A DNA stretch of 11,255 nt from Thermoplasmata archaeon (GTDB lineage: Archaea > Thermoplasmatota > Thermoplasmata > Thermoplasmatales > Thermoplasmataceae): contig JAJZAR010000044.1 of assembly GCA_021799315.1 (NCBI GenBank), positions 1 to 11,255 on the forward strand, written 5' to 3'. A program made the translations under genes and the position numbers. Under the pieces are notes generated by a model. It was not told the origin of the DNA and made no database searches. It worked only from the letters and a program-made list of their open reading frames with translations. Of this stretch, positions 1-6,289 are shown piece after piece. Position 1 is the stretch's first letter; each line of letters begins with the position of its first letter.

Positions 1-1422
1 GATACTGCAGTATCCATATCAACAAACTTAACACTCACTGGCAACTCAAGTTCAGTGTGGATTTTCCAGATATCCGGAGGACTCACATTCGGTAACGGAG
101 CACACATAATTCTTACTGGTGGAGCTCAGCCTAAGAACATATTCTGGCAAGTTGCAAGCGGAGTGACCATAGGAACTGGAGCATCATTTTATGGTATAAT
201 ACTCTCACAAACAGCCATTACAATTGCCACAGGTTCAACCTTGACTGGTCTCGCCCTGGCTCAATCCGCTGTTACCCTTCAGTCCGACACAATAACTGCA
301 ACGCCAGCGCCGCAGATTATACTTCCTGAGAATTACAGTGTGTCGTTCACAGAATCAGATCTGCTATCCGGAACATGGTATGTAAATGTAACAAACAGCA
401 CAGGCCATATATTCCTTGGGAGTTCAACAGCATCCTCCATTTCATTTAACTTAACAAACGGATCATACACATACACAGTACAGACTTCAAACAAGATCTA
501 TCACGCTAACGGCGGATCATTCACAGTAAATGCATCTTCAAACAAGGCCATATCTGTAGCATTCTCCTCAGTGAAGTATTCTGTAACATTCACAGAAACC
601 GGTCTTCCCTCAGGAACATGGTATGCAAACGTAACAAACAGCACTACTGGTTATGTATTCCTTGGGAGTTCAACAGCATCCTCCATTTCATTTAACTTAA
701 CAAACGGATCATACACATACACAGTACAGACTTCTAACAAGATCTATGAACCCTCATCATCCTATGGTACAGCCACAGTTAATGGTCAAAATGTACTAGA
801 ATCAGTAACATTCTCATCGGTGAAGTATTCTGTAACATTCACAGAAACCGGTCTTCCCTCAGGAACATGGTATGCAAACGTAACAAACAGCACTACTGGT
901 TATGTATTCCATGAAAGCTCAACAGCATCAGCAATTTCCCTCACACTAACTAATGGATCATACACATACACAATAGTAACAACAAACAAGATCTATCACG
1001 CTAACGGCGGATCATTCACAGTAAATGCATCTTCAAACAAGGCTATATCTGTAACATTCACCTCAGTGAAATATTCTGTAACATTCACAGAAACAGGATT
1101 ACCTTCAGGAACAGCATGGTATGTGAATTTAACAGGAATGGCTTCATCAGGACCAATAACAGCATCAACCTATACAGTGAGTCTCACCAACGGATCATAC
1201 TCTTACACTGCCAGTTCAACGGACAAACCATATAGTGCAGTCAATGGAACTCTCTCTGTAAACGGCCATTCAACGCCGGTTACTGTTAAGTTCTCAACAA
1301 CTTCAAAGCCAGCATCCGGGATTTCAAACACTGACATATACATAATTGCCGGTGTTGTTGTGGCATTGGCTATTATTGGTACAGCAGCAACAATGATTTT
1401 GAGAAAGAGAGGAACCAAATAA
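1..1422 (+). CDS. Surface-anchored DUF3494 (ice-binding-like) repeat protein, 5' truncated by window edge
   Basis: The frame is open from base 1, so this is the C-terminal 473 residues of a longer protein; the first GTG (55) lies inside the domain and is not the real start. Residues 1 to about 100 match the C-terminal part of the DUF3494 ice-binding-like beta-solenoid, including GGAQPKNIFWQV, a GTGASFYG turn and the closing LALAQSAVTL. Four repeats of about 82 residues follow (from 110, 191, 274 and 356), each opening with a YSVTFTETGLPSG-like motif and containing an NGSYTYT-like strand. The end (446-467) is one hydrophobic helix followed by RKRGTK, a typical membrane anchor with the chain outside. 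Many N-x-S/T sequons suggest heavy glycosylation. DUF3494 proteins bind ice in cold-adapted microbes; here adhesion or cell-envelope binding is more likely (inference). The oligo-T run just after the stop suggests its own transcript. Confidence 0.9.
   Translation, partial: DTAVSISTNLTLTGNSSSVWIFQISGGLTFGNGAHIILTGGAQPKNIFWQVASGVTIGTGASFYGIILSQTAITIATGSTLTGLALAQSAVTLQSDTITATPAPQIILPENYSVSFTESDLLSGTWYVNVTNSTGHIFLGSSTASSISFNLTNGSYTYTVQTSNKIYHANGGSFTVNASSNKAISVAFSSVKYSVTFTETGLPSGTWYANVTNSTTGYVFLGSSTASSISFNLTNGSYTYTVQTSNKIYEPSSSYGTATVNGQNVLESVTFSSVKYSVTFTETGLPSGTWYANVTNSTTGYVFHESSTASAISLTLTNGSYTYTIVTTNKIYHANGGSFTVNASSNKAISVTFTSVKYSVTFTETGLPSGTAWYVNLTGMASSGPITASTYTVSLTNGSYSYTASSTDKPYSAVNGTLSVNGHSTPVTVKFSTTSKPASGISNTDIYIIAGVVVALAIIGTAATMILRKRGTK
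328..1299 (+). repeat. Four tandem ~246-bp repeats coding for beta-sandwich-like units
   Basis: Units begin at 328, 571, 820 and 1066, giving periods of 243, 249 and 246 bp, always in frame (81, 83 and 82 codons). Units 1-3 share long identical DNA blocks in pairwise fashion: 410-488 equals 656-734 (79 bp), 571-661 equals 820-910 (91 bp), and 488-548 equals 983-1043 (61 bp). Unit 4 is clearly diverged. The blocks code for extracellular repeats of the surface protein. Confidence 0.93.
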
Positions 1423-1434
1423 TCCTCCAGCCAC

Positions 1435-1441
1435 TTTTTTT
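1435..1441 (+). terminator. Oligo-T terminator after the surface-protein gene
   Basis: A run of seven T starts 13 nt after the TAA stop and is followed by further T-rich sequence. Archaeal RNA polymerase commonly terminates at such T-runs without a hairpin. No stable stem is seen before it. Confidence 0.5.
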
Positions 1442-1740
1442 AACATATTTTAATAAGATTTTCTAACCACACACTTTTAAATTTAACCAAACTCGCAAAT
1501 TAACAAATTTTGATCTTCTATAATGTTTATAGTAAAACTGGAACGAATATCCTGTCAAGGAAAACCATTTTGTCTATCATTGTGACTAACCTGGGATATG
1601 TTGTGGTATTATATTCTCACATTGTTCTTTTGTTACAAGCGTTAGACATCCGTATGAAATTTTATGAAACATGGACTCCATTTTATTTGTTATAAACGCC
1701 GTGAAAACAGTTAAAACCAACTCTGTTCCCTGGGCTTTAC

Positions 1741-1778
1741 TATATAATATAAGATATCTACTTATATATAGTATAAAT
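1741..1778 (+). promoter_or_regulatory. Cluster of TATA-like elements before the 147-aa membrane protein
   Basis: TATATAAT (1741-1748), TTATATATA (1762-1770) and TATAAA-like sequence (1772-1777) lie in the 46 nt before the ATG at 1787. The first would start RNA about 12-16 nt before the ATG. Which box is used cannot be decided by eye, but a short-leader or leaderless mRNA is expected, because no Shine-Dalgarno site precedes the ATG. Confidence 0.45.
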
Positions 1779-1786
1779 CGCGAACC

Positions 1787-2230
1787 ATGGCTGCTGACTT
1801 AGCATTTAAGGGATTGGAAGCTTTCCATGGAATACTCGGAGTCCTCTGGATAATCATGCTAATATGGTTTGTATTATCTATTAGTAAGTACCGTTCTAAT
1901 CACACTGATACAGCGGGAAAAGGTGTCAGAAAGTCTGGTATTGCACAACGAATTCTTGGCGGTCTGGCTATGATAATGGGTCTTATACTCGTTGCCACAA
2001 TGAAAACATTGGGATCAAGCTTCAATTTCGATTCCAATGCCGGGATATTTCTATCCATAGGGATTGTGTTTGCTATTATCGCCTATGTTATTTTTGGGGA
2101 AGGCATGGCCATGAGGTTAGCAAGAAATTTGAACGCAGATAAAAGTAAAAGCCTAATAACGTTTGCCTCTCTGGAGTTGCTCTTTGCAATTCTCACAATT
2201 ATTTTTATGGTTATAGGTACCTCAATTTAA
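1787..2230 (+). CDS. Small four-helix membrane protein, function unknown
   Basis: This 147-residue protein is not recognised. It has four hydrophobic segments at about residues 10-32, 52-75, 83-104 and 122-146. A basic loop follows helix 1 (residues 33-51, with several Lys/Arg), which by the positive-inside rule puts that loop in the cytoplasm and probably both ends outside. There is no obvious cofactor or catalytic motif. The ATG at 1787 is the first in frame and sits just downstream of TATA-like sequence. The gene converges on the histidine phosphatase gene, and the two TAA stops share the bases TTAA at 2227-2230. An integral membrane location is secure; any role would be guesswork. Confidence 0.75.
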   Translation: MAADLAFKGLEAFHGILGVLWIIMLIWFVLSISKYRSNHTDTAGKGVRKSGIAQRILGGLAMIMGLILVATMKTLGSSFNFDSNAGIFLSIGIVFAIIAYVIFGEGMAMRLARNLNADKSKSLITFASLELLFAILTIIFMVIGTSI

Positions 2231-2766
2231 AAATCCTCGACCTTTATTATTTCACAATTTCCAACCTTTCTCTTTTTGAAATCTATTCCAGTTGTTAATT
2301 GGAGTAATATCCCAATAAAAACGCCATGGGAAACAACAAGTTTGCTAAGCTCCCTATCCTTTCTTATATTTTGCAAAAACGTTTCAGCTCTTAGGAATTG
2401 ATTCTTAACAGTTTCCACTCCTTGAAGTGGCATATCTTCTGAAACAATCTCCAGTATGGAAACCTTTCTTCCCAGGACATCTCCTATCTGATCTGTCGTT
2501 TTACCCTCAAGAGGGCCAAAATACCTTTCTCTTAAATTTGGATCCGATACAATGTCAATATCTGAATCACCGACAAGTATTTCAGCAGTTTCCATAGCCC
2601 TTCTCAGATCACTTGAATAAACGATATCAATACTATTTTCCTTAAAAAATTCAGAAGCACGCTTTGCTTGTTCCACACCACGTTGATTAAGACTTATATC
2701 ACTATGGCCCTGCCATCTGCCTTCATTGTTCCAATCAGTTTCGCCGTGTCTAACAAGATAAAGCAT
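2227..2766 (-). CDS. Histidine phosphatase / phosphoglycerate-mutase-like protein
   Basis: At 179 residues it has the length of a minimal histidine-phosphatase-superfamily enzyme. The N-terminal LVRHGETDWN carries the RHG signature (R6, H7, G8); H7 would be the phosphorylated nucleophile. SSDLRRAMETA (51-61) supplies the conserved arginine. LRERYFGPLEG (78-88) carries the acidic residue that acts as proton donor, probably E80. The second histidine is in VVSHG (H147). The family includes cofactor-dependent phosphoglycerate mutases, alpha-ribazole phosphatase (CobC) and broad phosphatases, and the substrate cannot be chosen from sequence alone; no cobalamin gene is nearby. The ATG at 2766 lies 23 nt below a TATA box, fitting a leaderless mRNA separate from the upstream gene. 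Confidence 0.9.
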   Translation of the reverse strand: MLYLVRHGETDWNNEGRWQGHSDISLNQRGVEQAKRASEFFKENSIDIVYSSDLRRAMETAEILVGDSDIDIVSDPNLRERYFGPLEGKTTDQIGDVLGRKVSILEIVSEDMPLQGVETVKNQFLRAETFLQNIRKDRELSKLVVSHGVFIGILLQLTTGIDFKKRKVGNCEIIKVEDF

Positions 2767-2780
2767 AAAAAAGAGAAAAA
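2767..2780 (-). terminator. Possible T-rich terminator after the haem-oxygenase-fold gene
   Basis: The minus strand reads TTTTTCTCTTTTTT directly before the phosphatase ATG and about 22 nt after the upstream stop codon. It could end the upstream transcript while the downstream gene starts from its own TATA box. No hairpin precedes it. Confidence 0.35.
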
Positions 2781-2788
2781 TATCCTGT

Positions 2789-2796
2789 TAATATAA
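2789..2796 (-). promoter_or_regulatory. TATA box of the histidine phosphatase gene
   Basis: Read on the minus strand this is TTATATTA, occupying -30 to -23 relative to the A of the ATG at 2766. That is the usual archaeal box-A spacing if transcription starts at the ATG itself (leaderless). It lies in the 35-bp gap after the upstream gene's stop. Confidence 0.6.
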
Positions 2797-2801
2797 TTTA
2801 T

Positions 2802-3503
2802 CTAATTTTTCCTATCGGCTAGCCCAAGCCAGAATTTGTTTTCTAGATTGAGAATTCCTTCGGCACCTTTAAAGAAGTTCTCTCTAGCTAATGCCTCTTT
2901 CTTATGGGTTCCAAGAACATCTTCCATGGCTTCCTCATGATGCTCCTCTAATTCTCTGTGGAAGGTGAAATATTCAATATCTGCATTCTTATACTTCGGG
3001 TATTTTTGCTTCAGAATTTCAAATCCAGCAAGGATTTTGTCCCACATAGGTATGGCCATGTTTTCAAGACCAAATTCAGCTCCAAGGGCTTCATAGTAAT
3101 CTGAAGAAAAGAATGTTCTCATTCCGTCAAGCCATGCTTTCGTGGTAGGCTCCTGCTTGCGCTTCACAATATCTGCAGGCTCAATGCCAATACTCCTCAG
3201 ATATTTTCGGTACAATAACTCATGCCTCTTCGTAGGGTCCATGTCACCAAGTTCAGAAACCAATATGGTTGTTAGATTTGCCGCATCATCCTCGTTAGGT
3301 GTATTTACCAGTAAGGTTCCCAGGATGGCAGGCCACTCCCTCGTAAAGTGGTAAAACTCTATGGAAAACCGCCTAAACTCTTCCTCAGAGACATCACCTT
3401 TCGCAAATCGATTTATAAAATCATTATCGATTGCGTTGTGTTTCTTGACAAACTGATACGTCTTCTCGTAGAAGTTCTGTTCATTTATGCCTTCGGTCAT
3501 CAT
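2802..3503 (-). CDS. Haem-oxygenase-like (CADD/PqqC/TenA-type) putative diiron oxidase
   Basis: This 233-residue, all-helical, soluble protein looks like the TenA/PqqC haem-oxygenase-like fold. The metal-ligand pattern of the diiron branch (HDO proteins such as Chlamydia CADD and UndA) is visible: an acid six residues before a histidine (D87 to H94, with E84 as alternative), a middle-helix glutamate (E147 in GLENMAIP), and the closing H-x3-E-x2-H (H182, E186, H189) in FHRELEEHHEE. In CADD the last motif is H-x3-D-x2-H, so Asp is replaced by Glu here. Family members use O2 and iron to oxidise diverse substrates; the substrate here is unknown. A TATA box 23-30 nt before the first of two adjacent ATGs (3503, 3500) indicates a leaderless single gene. 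The histidine phosphatase lies downstream but appears to have its own promoter. Confidence 0.82.
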   Translation of the reverse strand: MMTEGINEQNFYEKTYQFVKKHNAIDNDFINRFAKGDVSEEEFRRFSIEFYHFTREWPAILGTLLVNTPNEDDAANLTTILVSELGDMDPTKRHELLYRKYLRSIGIEPADIVKRKQEPTTKAWLDGMRTFFSSDYYEALGAEFGLENMAIPMWDKILAGFEILKQKYPKYKNADIEYFTFHRELEEHHEEAMEDVLGTHKKEALARENFFKGAEGILNLENKFWLGLADRKN

Positions 3504-3525
3504 ATTAGATACATGTAAACGGTAA

Positions 3526-3533
3526 TATAAATA
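3526..3533 (-). promoter_or_regulatory. TATA box of the haem-oxygenase-fold gene
   Basis: The minus strand reads TATTTATA at -30 to -23 from the ATG at 3503, within a longer AT-only stretch. The spacing fits a transcript starting at the start codon. No Shine-Dalgarno sequence precedes the ATG. Confidence 0.6.
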
Positions 3534-3647
3534 TATTATCGATATTCATAAAGACTATCAAATGTGGAAGGAAAATGTTCCCAGTAGATTACAGAAACAC
3601 CATTCAAATTATTTTATTATTGTCATGCTTTCCTTGCTATTGCCTCT

Positions 3648-5414
3648 CTACGCATGATCTTGTAATATATCCTGGAAGCTGTGAATTTTACCAATTTTAT
3701 GGTTTGATAGTCTGACAAGTTTTTTTCCAATCCTGGCATAGAGTAAGTTCCCTCTTTCTTCTACTATGAGTATTTTTTTCAGATCTATTGCAGATCTTGT
3801 GGTTTTTAGTTGTAGATTGTTTGTCAGCTTTTCAATTCTTTTATCGTCCATGATCCATGAATAAAGGTCAATGGATCTATCTTTGGGAACAAGGAGGATC
3901 AGTTCATATCCTGCATAGTTGCAAATCTTTTCCACAACCCTAGAAAAGTATTCAAGGTCTGAAACTTCAACCTCACAAATGAATGGTATATTTTCTTTGA
4001 AAAAGAACAGATCAGGCCTCAGCGTATTAAGTTTTTTCTCGCGCTCCACGTAAATGCCGTTTGACATAAGATATCTCTCCATAATTGTCATAAGGAATGT
4101 GTGTTCTCTCATCACACGTGGTGTGTCTTCAGCGATCGCTTCATCTCCCAACCCAAATTTATCAAGGCTTTTTTCAATACTCTTTGCAACGATGTCTTCG
4201 TTGTAATTCTGTGTTATCATAAATGGGACAAAACTGTTCACCGCTATACCATCCTGATTCAGCAAATCAATATGGGTAACATTGTGAGGCTTTCCCAGAA
4301 GAATAGAATCCATGGTCTTTTTGTAGAGGTTTTTATCCGTTATAATTGAACATACTTCTTGCGCATCGTCTCTGGAGATGTTAAAGGCGTATACTGAACC
4401 CGTATTGGACTTTATGGATTCCCTGAGACTTTTCGGGTACTGAGAAATAAACTGAGATGCCAGTATGAGAAAAAGATTAAATTTTCTGCCCTCGCTGAGC
4501 AACTCCGAGAGGATTGTTGAATTGAGATTTTGCGCCTCGTCAATCATGACCAGAGTTCTAGGTATGGGATCCGATTTGAGAATCTCTGACCAAAGTCTGC
4601 TCATGATCAGTGATGATAATATTCTTCCTTGGGGAGCTGAAATCGTTGTTTTCGAAGCATCAATGATCACCAATCTGTTTCCACTTTTCATTTCCTGTAA
4701 GAGATCAATGCTTTCCATGGTGGAAGAGGCGATATTGCTTAGAAAGGGATCACTGACTATGGGGAATAACTTGTTTATGGAACTTGTACTGTATTCTACC
4801 CATGAAGGCCATTTTGATATGAGATTTCCTATTACAAGTTTTGTTTCTCCAGAGGACCTTTCCAAAAGTGCTTTCATGAGTTCTCGTGAAAGTAGGGTCT
4901 GAAGAAAGGTGTTTATTGTAGCATTTTCATTCTGTTTGAGCACCTCTCTCAGGATTGAAGTGAATATTAATTGTAACCTTGGTCCCCACGTACCCATGGA
5001 CAAAGATGCTTCACCAGAGAAGATTTCCTGTATCAGATATAACGAAATAGACGACTCTGCAGCATTTCTGAGGAGATTCATCTTGATGCATTTCCCAATT
5101 TTATCTGGAGACGGTCCAATGTATATAAGCTGCTTATTTTCATTCATTTCAATAATCCTTCTCGCAAGTTGTCCGTGAAAGTCAATCACAATAAGATTCG
5201 AGTTGTCAGAAGACATAATGTTTTTAGAAATATTTCTTAAAAGGTTAGACTTTCCAGTTCCAGTTCTACCAAGAATCACGCTGTGAAAGAACAACTGTTT
5301 CTCATCCACACTGAAGGGTTTTCCAGCAGCTGAAATCCCCAAACTGAACGGCTTATCTAATTGAGCTTTTTTGCTGTATGTCCCAACATCATATCTGTAT
5401 CTCACTTTTTCCAA
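3648..5414 (-). CDS. TraG/VirD4/HerA-type DNA-translocating ATPase with nuclease-like C-terminal domain
   Basis: This 588-residue protein carries a RecA-like motor of the HerA-FtsK/VirD4 class. Walker A is GRTGTGKS (49-56), followed by VIDFHGQLARR (76-86), which matches the D-P-H-G strand of conjugation ATPases. Walker B is LVMIDEAQNL (288-297) and the sensor motif is LASQF (318-322). Such hexamers pump or unwind DNA. The C-terminal part (about 440-560) contains RPDLFFF (466-472), FICEVEV (478-484) and a later K496, resembling the PD-(D/E)xK-like domain of replication-relaxation proteins, but the ExK lysine is E483. No membrane helix is evident. The start is TTG at 5414 or GTG at 5405; neither has a clear ribosome site, and both overlap the upstream gene, so translation is probably coupled, or the gene is the 3' half of a frameshifted fusion. 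Confidence 0.85.
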   Translation of the reverse strand: MEKVRYRYDVGTYSKKAQLDKPFSLGISAAGKPFSVDEKQLFFHSVILGRTGTGKSNLLRNISKNIMSSDNSNLIVIDFHGQLARRIIEMNENKQLIYIGPSPDKIGKCIKMNLLRNAAESSISLYLIQEIFSGEASLSMGTWGPRLQLIFTSILREVLKQNENATINTFLQTLLSRELMKALLERSSGETKLVIGNLISKWPSWVEYSTSSINKLFPIVSDPFLSNIASSTMESIDLLQEMKSGNRLVIIDASKTTISAPQGRILSSLIMSRLWSEILKSDPIPRTLVMIDEAQNLNSTILSELLSEGRKFNLFLILASQFISQYPKSLRESIKSNTGSVYAFNISRDDAQEVCSIITDKNLYKKTMDSILLGKPHNVTHIDLLNQDGIAVNSFVPFMITQNYNEDIVAKSIEKSLDKFGLGDEAIAEDTPRVMREHTFLMTIMERYLMSNGIYVEREKKLNTLRPDLFFFKENIPFICEVEVSDLEYFSRVVEKICNYAGYELILLVPKDRSIDLYSWIMDDKRIEKLTNNLQLKTTRSAIDLKKILIVEERGNLLYARIGKKLVRLSNHKIGKIHSFQDILQDHA

Positions 5415-6288
5415 AAAAGTCTCTGTTTCTTAACGTTTTCAGCATGTGCATTATCTGTTCACGACCATGTTTGAAATCTTTCACTCTCGGTATGGTTACA
5501 GTTACATATTGGTTCTTTACTTTGAATTGTCCAAGGACAGGGCCTATGTCTGAAAGGGTACCAAGTACAAAATCTTCTCCGTGCTCGCTTTCTGTAAACA
5601 TTGTATTCTCTCTAAAAAAGTCGTATTTCAAATTTTTTACTCCTGTTCCCGTAACGCTTACGTCAAGAACAGCATAATCATTGTGGAGATTCCTGAAAAT
5701 TAAAATCTTCTGCACATTATGGAATGCCCCAACGGAATCAAGTTTATATTCACCTATGCCTAAATTTTCTCTCTGCGACCATTTCATTCTGTTCATCCTC
5801 TCTTCTTCAAACCAGAAAACTGTTCCTGGTGCGTTACAGTAAAAGGATCTTGCATAAAAGGCTGATAAAAAAGGTCTAGAAAGGGGATTCATATGTTCGA
5901 GAAAGGAGATCACATCATCCATTTTGCCTTTGGGATGCCTGATCTCAAGGCATGTGCCCTCTACGAATATGCACGATGATATGGAACCCGAATAATCCAT
6001 TCCTGTAAAGAGAGGGTAAGTTTCACCCTTTCTCTTAACTTTTCCGCGCTCGACGGTTCCAAAAAAATCACTCGCGGATAGCATCTGGCTCTTTGGAAAT
6101 CCATAATAAAACCAGTCCATGAAGAATTCCTTTACTCGGATTCCGCTGTCAGGTATTTCAAAGGCCAGTGTGGGATGTCTGTAATAGGAGAGTCGCAGGG
6201 TAAATATATCTATGATACTTCTTTCGACAAAAGTGGTAAAAGGGAGTTGCACCTCTGTTACATCTTTTTCATTCAGGGTAAACAACAT
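5389..6288 (-). CDS. Unrecognised 299-aa protein, probable partner or N-terminal half of the ATPase
   Basis: I do not recognise a family. The protein is soluble-looking, mixed alpha/beta and rich in aromatics (for example FFMDWFYYGFP, 55-65), with no signal peptide, membrane helix or nucleotide-binding loop. Its ATG is one base after the TGA of the FAH-family gene, so the two are cotranscribed and translationally coupled. Its last 26 bases overlap the ATPase frame. Many archaeal conjugation-type ATPases have an N-terminal domain of a few hundred residues before the Walker A region, and this protein sits exactly in that position, with the ATPase frame +1 relative to it. It may be a separate subunit or the N-terminal half of a split gene. 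Confidence 0.75.
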   Translation of the reverse strand: MLFTLNEKDVTEVQLPFTTFVERSIIDIFTLRLSYYRHPTLAFEIPDSGIRVKEFFMDWFYYGFPKSQMLSASDFFGTVERGKVKRKGETYPLFTGMDYSGSISSCIFVEGTCLEIRHPKGKMDDVISFLEHMNPLSRPFLSAFYARSFYCNAPGTVFWFEEERMNRMKWSQRENLGIGEYKLDSVGAFHNVQKILIFRNLHNDYAVLDVSVTGTGVKNLKYDFFRENTMFTESEHGEDFVLGTLSDIGPVLGQFKVKNQYVTVTIPRVKDFKHGREQIMHMLKTLRNRDFFGKSEIQI

Positions 6289-6289
6289 T

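Larger units (their letters stand above)
1423..1786. other. 364-bp AT-rich intergenic region without a convincing gene
   Basis: The region holds an oligo-T terminator at its left end and several TATA-like elements at its right end. A 61-codon TTG-started frame (1510-1695) is present but has no good promoter spacing and no recognisable protein features beyond one hydrophobic stretch, so it is not called. No tRNA cloverleaf, repeat or strong hairpin was seen by eye. Confidence 0.5.

Noticed and set aside
328..1299. CRISPR-like or mobile-element repeats
   Set aside because: All periods are multiples of three, the repeats are in frame and encode protein units, and there are no spacers or transposase genes.
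1203..1418. Antisense 71-codon frame inside the surface-protein gene
   Set aside because: It mirrors a repetitive Thr/Ser-rich coding region on the other strand; a shadow of the real gene.
1510..1695. 61-codon TTG-started frame in the gap after the surface-protein gene
   Set aside because: Rare start, no ribosome site, the nearest TATA-like sequence is not at a convincing distance, the protein resembles nothing and the region is generally AT-rich with chance open frames.
2227..2766. Glycolytic phosphoglycerate mutase assignment
   Set aside because: Only 179 residues and the generic RHG signature; the superfamily has many substrates and archaea often use the unrelated cofactor-independent enzyme for glycolysis.
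4465..5178. Two plus-strand frames (145 and 89 codons) opposite the ATPase gene
   Set aside because: The minus-strand product has Walker A and Walker B motifs and continuous homology-like sequence; the plus-strand frames have no motif or promoter.
5387..5389. ATG overlapping the 299-aa gene's TGA as a possible ATPase start
   Set aside because: It is out of frame with the ATPase; the in-frame candidates are TTG 5414 and GTG 5405.
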